DNA of 64,000 nt, taken from positions 7,510,501 to 7,574,500 of the forward strand of contig JAHQIY010000004.1 in NCBI GenBank assembly GCA_019054805.1. The letters run 5' to 3'. Both the position numbers and the translations under genes were made by a program. Shown here piece by piece: positions 60,760-64,000 of the stretch; position 1 is the first letter of the stretch; the number at the start of each line of letters is the position of its first letter. The DNA comes from Brachionus manjavacas. Lineage: Eukaryota; Rotifera; Eurotatoria; Ploima; Brachionidae. The notes beneath the pieces are model-generated. The model made no database searches. It worked only from the letters and a program-made list of their open reading frames with translations, and was not told the DNA's origin.

Positions 60760-61032
60760 CCAAAGCTTAAGTTCTGGCGGACCAAAATATGTTCTGTAAA
60801 TCCTAAATTAACAATGGCAAGAATTTTACTCAATTTTAAGTGGTGATTATTTTTTAGTTGGTGGTTAGCCATGTCCATGTTACACAATACTATCTTTAAA
60901 TCTAATAATAGAAAACAATTTGTTATCGTTCGTGGATATGAAAGAATAACAGAATTTATCAATTCTGAAGATTCATATCCATGGATGATCTCAAATTTAC
61001 AACTATTAGACAGTTATTTATTTCATTTATAA
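60760..61032 (+). CDS. Possible C-terminal exons of an unrecognised gene
   Basis: Two segments, 60760-60795 and 60858-61032, join in phase across a 62-bp GT-AG intron with a T-rich 3' end. They read SLSSGGPKYVLWWLAMSML, then KQFVIVRGYERITEF and SYPWMISNLQLLDSYLFHL, and stop at TAA. The residue make-up is protein-like. No 5' exon could be found, and no family was recognised. On the minus strand a 49-codon frame (60718-60569) also lacks stops, so this locus is uncertain. Confidence 0.25.
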
Positions 61033-62833
61033 AAGTATATAAAATTTCATTCATTAATAAAAATATTTTTAGAAAATTAATTAGTTTTAAAGCTGATTGT
61101 TTAAGTATAAAGTTTAGTGGAAGATTTAAAAGATTTTAATTTTAGATTCACAGACAACGCAAAAATAAATTAATATATGAATTTCTAACTGACAAAGGAG
61201 CCTGGACTTAATTGAATTTAGATGCAGTAGTGATTTGACTTTTGTGTTTTTACGTAAATTTACGTAATGTTGAATATTTTGTTTTTGGTGTCGAATAAAA
61301 GGTTAATTTATGTGACTAAGCAACAAAATTCTTTTCTTGGTTTTTCCGATTCTGAATAACAATTACATTAAACTATCTATCTCTTCGACAGAATCACTCC
61401 GACAAAAAATTCGTAAATTAAAACATTTTGAATAGGATTTTTTACTTTTAATCAAGCTAATAGATTTAATTTAATAATTTAATGTTAATTAAATCAACAT
61501 TAACATTTTTGTTTTAAAAAAATTTATTTAAAATTTTACTCTTTTAAAAATTCTTTGGTAAGAGTGTTCATTTAATTTATCTCAGCATTGATCGAAACCT
61601 TTATTTTAAGTTTCTCAAGTTGAAAATTGTTAAATTCAAAATTTTTTGCTTTCTTTTTGTTAATTCAAATGATGAAAAAGAATTCAGATAAGTTTTTTTT
61701 TATATAATTTTATTTAAAAAGGTTGTTAAATGAATTCTTTGAAATTAATATTAAAACATTTAGAATTTTGATTTTTTTCCGTTCATAACGTGTCTCGTAT
61801 TTTTGGTAAATTTTTATTTTGTCAAAAAAATAGAATAAGAGGAAGCTTCAAAAACAATCTTACGAAACCGAATTTCAGACACAATTTCTCTCAAATCAAG
61901 TGAAATTTCCAATTGATTTTTTAAATAATCAATAAAATCACAATTTTGAATCTATTTTGAAAGTTTTATAGAAAAATAAAATTTTTAACTCTTCTTGATT
62001 GGATTTTTAGTTCCCTTATTTTGTGAGTATTCTCTCTACACAATTTATAATAAAAATTTTTTTGACTGAAATCAAATATTTAACTGTTCAATATTGATCC
62101 CAAAAAATTCAAAAAAAATTTTTTTCTGATCATTCTTGATTTTTTCCCCAATGTCGTCAGTCCTTTAGATGCTCAATTATTATACTTGACAAAAAATTTG
62201 ATTTTTAAGTGATCTAATCCAACAATACAGTATTTAAAATATTCCTGACAAAGTTTAATGGTATGAACAAAATTCTATTAAAACTTGCCAGAAATTTAGC
62301 AATAAATGGGGTCATCCTTATTCAATAATGAGACAATTAATCAAAAACTGTAAAATTTTTGATTAATTGTCTCATTATAGTTTATCATTCTATTTTTTTT
62401 TAATTATCTCTTTAACGATATATTCTAATGCTTTTAAATATTCTTTTAATCAGTTATTAAATTTTTAGTTTAAGATGATTTTTTCAATAATGATAAATAG
62501 CTGATCATTTTTAACTTTATATTTTTAATATGTAATTTTACATAAAATTTCAAATTTTTTTGGTAAAATTTGGAAAAAATATATAATAAATTTATCTTTA
62601 TAATTGAAAAATTCGACAATATATATTAAATTACAAATTTAGCCAAATTTTAGCAAAAAAATGTGTAATTTTATGTAAAATTTCATATTTCATAAGAAAA
62701 GCTAAGAAATGATGAACTTTTTATCATTTTTCAAGATAACATTTATTTTCCTTTGATTAATACTTATTTTTTTCCAATGATATTGTCAAAATCTTCGCAA
62801 AATGAGGCACAAAATTTTAAATAATTTAATTAC
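61033..62833. other. AT-rich intergenic region with a strong hairpin
   Basis: No gene was found in 1.8 kb. A perfect 23-bp inverted repeat with an 8-nt loop lies at 62325-62378 (left arm contains GAGACAATTAATCAAAAA). At 62530-62690 TGTAATTTTA(C/T)(A/G)TAAAATTTC occurs twice in direct orientation. Confidence 0.5.
62325..62378. repeat. Perfect 23-bp hairpin, 8-nt loop
   Basis: Arms 62325-62347 and 62356-62378 are exact reverse complements around CTGTAAAA. The stem is too short and uniform for a typical microRNA precursor and has no long flanking complementarity. It may be a degenerate fold-back element. Confidence 0.8.
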
Positions 62834-62941
62834 CGTTATGCAGGAAAAGGTTTCATTATATTCACAGCTGTATTTAAATTTTAGATCGTTTAATTGTTGA
62901 TCGAAAAGATTTTTTAAAATTTGTTTCTTTGCATCGTTCAT
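62834..62941 (-). CDS. Possible first exon of a gene next to the LRR locus
   Basis: ATG at 62941 opens 36 codons (MNDAKKQILKNLFDQQLNDL then KYSCEYNETFSCIT), ending at a GTAATT donor in phase 0. It starts 6 bp after the stop of the degraded LRR reading frame. I found no second exon in the window. It might be the start of a neighbouring gene running leftwards or a chance frame. Confidence 0.25.
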
Positions 62942-62947
62942 TTGATT

Positions 62948-64000
62948 TTATTTCGAAACGTTTAAATAAAAATATTTCAAGTTTTTAACACCTTTGAAGT
63001 TTTCTTCAGCCAACTCATTTTTTATCATCTTATTAGTTGTAATGTACAAAAAATCTAGCTTTTTCGGCATCTTTAATGGACTATTTTGAAATTCAATTAC
63101 ATCTTCAACACATAAACATTAAACCTTTTGAAAGTTTAAATCAAAATTTTGCACAACGTCACAGGAAATTTTTAATAATCTAAGTTTGTCAAAATTAATC
63201 TGATCAAATCGATTTTTGCATTCACGAATGTCCAGCATTTCCAAATTTTTTAGATTGCTTAAAAAGTCCAAATTTCTGAGCTGATTTTGTGATAATTTAA
63301 GTACCCTTATATTGCCATTAAAATTGAAGAGTCTATGATCAAGAATTTTAATCTTATTTTTAGGTAAATAAAGCAATGTGAAGTTTTTACACTCATTAAA
63401 CGAGTCATGAGCTAGACTCAAACCCTCGTTTGAATTTAAACTTAAAACTTTTAAATTAATCAATCCATTAAAAGAATCCTTATTTAAATTTTTCACTCTA
63501 TTTCGATTTAGATTTTAAGAGAACTGTATGCTTCAATATATTCTATTTTTTTTATTGCCAAATTAAAATTTATTAAATTATCAATTCCATTGAGCATACA
63601 CAATCTCATCTTTTCTATAAGGTTGTTTTTAAGATTCAAATACTTGAAATTTATTTAAATTTCGAAACGCGTCTTTTTCTATTTCTCTTAAACAATTTTT
63701 TCTGATATTCAACTCAATTAAATTTTCTAATTTTGGAAATGTAGTTAGTTTGAAAAGTTGATCTATTTCAATTTTAATTTTCTCCAAATTTTTAAATTCT
63801 TCAAATAGTTCAATTGGAAAATTCTGAGCCGAGTTACCATAAAAATTAAATTCTTTTGCAAAAGTTATGCTGAAATTTTTTGTTAAATAATCAAAATCGG
63901 ATTTTTTCATTTTCCCAAAAAGCATACAAATCTTCCACGATTCTATTTTATTCTTATCTTTATCAGATAAATCAATTAGTGGGTCATCTTTGCGACTTTT
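62948..64000 (-). pseudogene. Leucine-rich-repeat protein gene, disrupted, 5' end outside window
   Basis: Coming from beyond the right edge, the minus strand reads KSRKDDPLIDL, IESWKICMLFGKMKKSDFDYL, then LRR-type repeats: LENLIELNIRKNCLREIEKDAF, KYLNLKNNLIEK, NLNRNRVKNLNKDSFNGL, INLKVLSLNSNEG, NIRVLKLSQNQLRNLDFL and LEMLDIREC. The repeats match LxxLxLxxNxL. The frame is broken three times: a +1 at a T3 run near 63641, a -1 at an A4 run near 63510, and an in-frame TAA at 63119-63121, after which the frame continues (PKKLDFLYITTNKM, FKGVKNLKYFYLNVSK) to a TAA at 62950. Either the copy is a pseudogene, or the two homopolymer shifts are assembly errors and the gene ends at 63119. Confidence 0.6.

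Noticed and set aside
60800..60870. Reading through TGA as Trp, suggesting a mitochondrial DNA insertion
   Set aside because: A normal 62-bp GT-AG intron removes the TGA and keeps phase; the protein is not mitochondrially encoded-like.

Overview
The window is nuclear DNA of a small metazoan. It is very AT-rich, with many GT-AG introns of about 40-60 bp and a few of 1-3.5 kb. Genes include an EBF/COE transcription factor, a clarin, a cytoplasmic dynein intermediate chain, a P5A ATPase and METTL23. Base composition, intron style and a C-terminally extended H2A fit a monogonont rotifer (Brachionus-like) best. That assignment is inference; a flatworm or another AT-rich invertebrate cannot be excluded.

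Left third (1-24 kb): a transposase relic; the 3' part of a kinesin-3/KIF14-like gene with a fold-back repeat in its large intron; a tRNA-Ala/tRNA-His pair; lipase maturation factor (11 exons, minus); the ER P5A ATPase ATP13A1 (11 exons, minus), whose 3.5 kb intron holds a dead CR1/jockey-type LINE; BRX1; a mariner relic; an unassigned small gene; a fold-back element; and an intronless H2A variant with an acidic tail.

Middle (24-36 kb): cytoplasmic dynein intermediate chain; four more Ala-His tRNA pairs forming a large palindrome around a small membrane-protein gene; a ZnT-type zinc transporter tail-to-tail with a clarin-like gene; and a zinc finger + PWWP (PWWP3A/EXPAND1-like) gene.

Right part (36-64 kb): a 9.4 kb gene desert with a MITE and a tandem repeat; the COE gene (7 exons, minus); a further 5.6 kb desert with a diverged duplicated block and a LINE relic; RUVBL2 (minus); a head-only adducin-like gene; METTL23 with a 9-nt microexon; archease; a small single-pass membrane protein; a PRELI-domain protein; and a broken leucine-rich-repeat gene running off the right edge.

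Most genes are unrelated housekeeping genes. The feature most worth following up is the tRNA-Ala(AGC)-tRNA-His(GTG) unit, present in five copies with identical tRNAs. In every copy a single G separates the two tRNAs, exactly where the essential G-1 of tRNA-His belongs. All exon joins were read by eye and checked for phase only; no searches were run.
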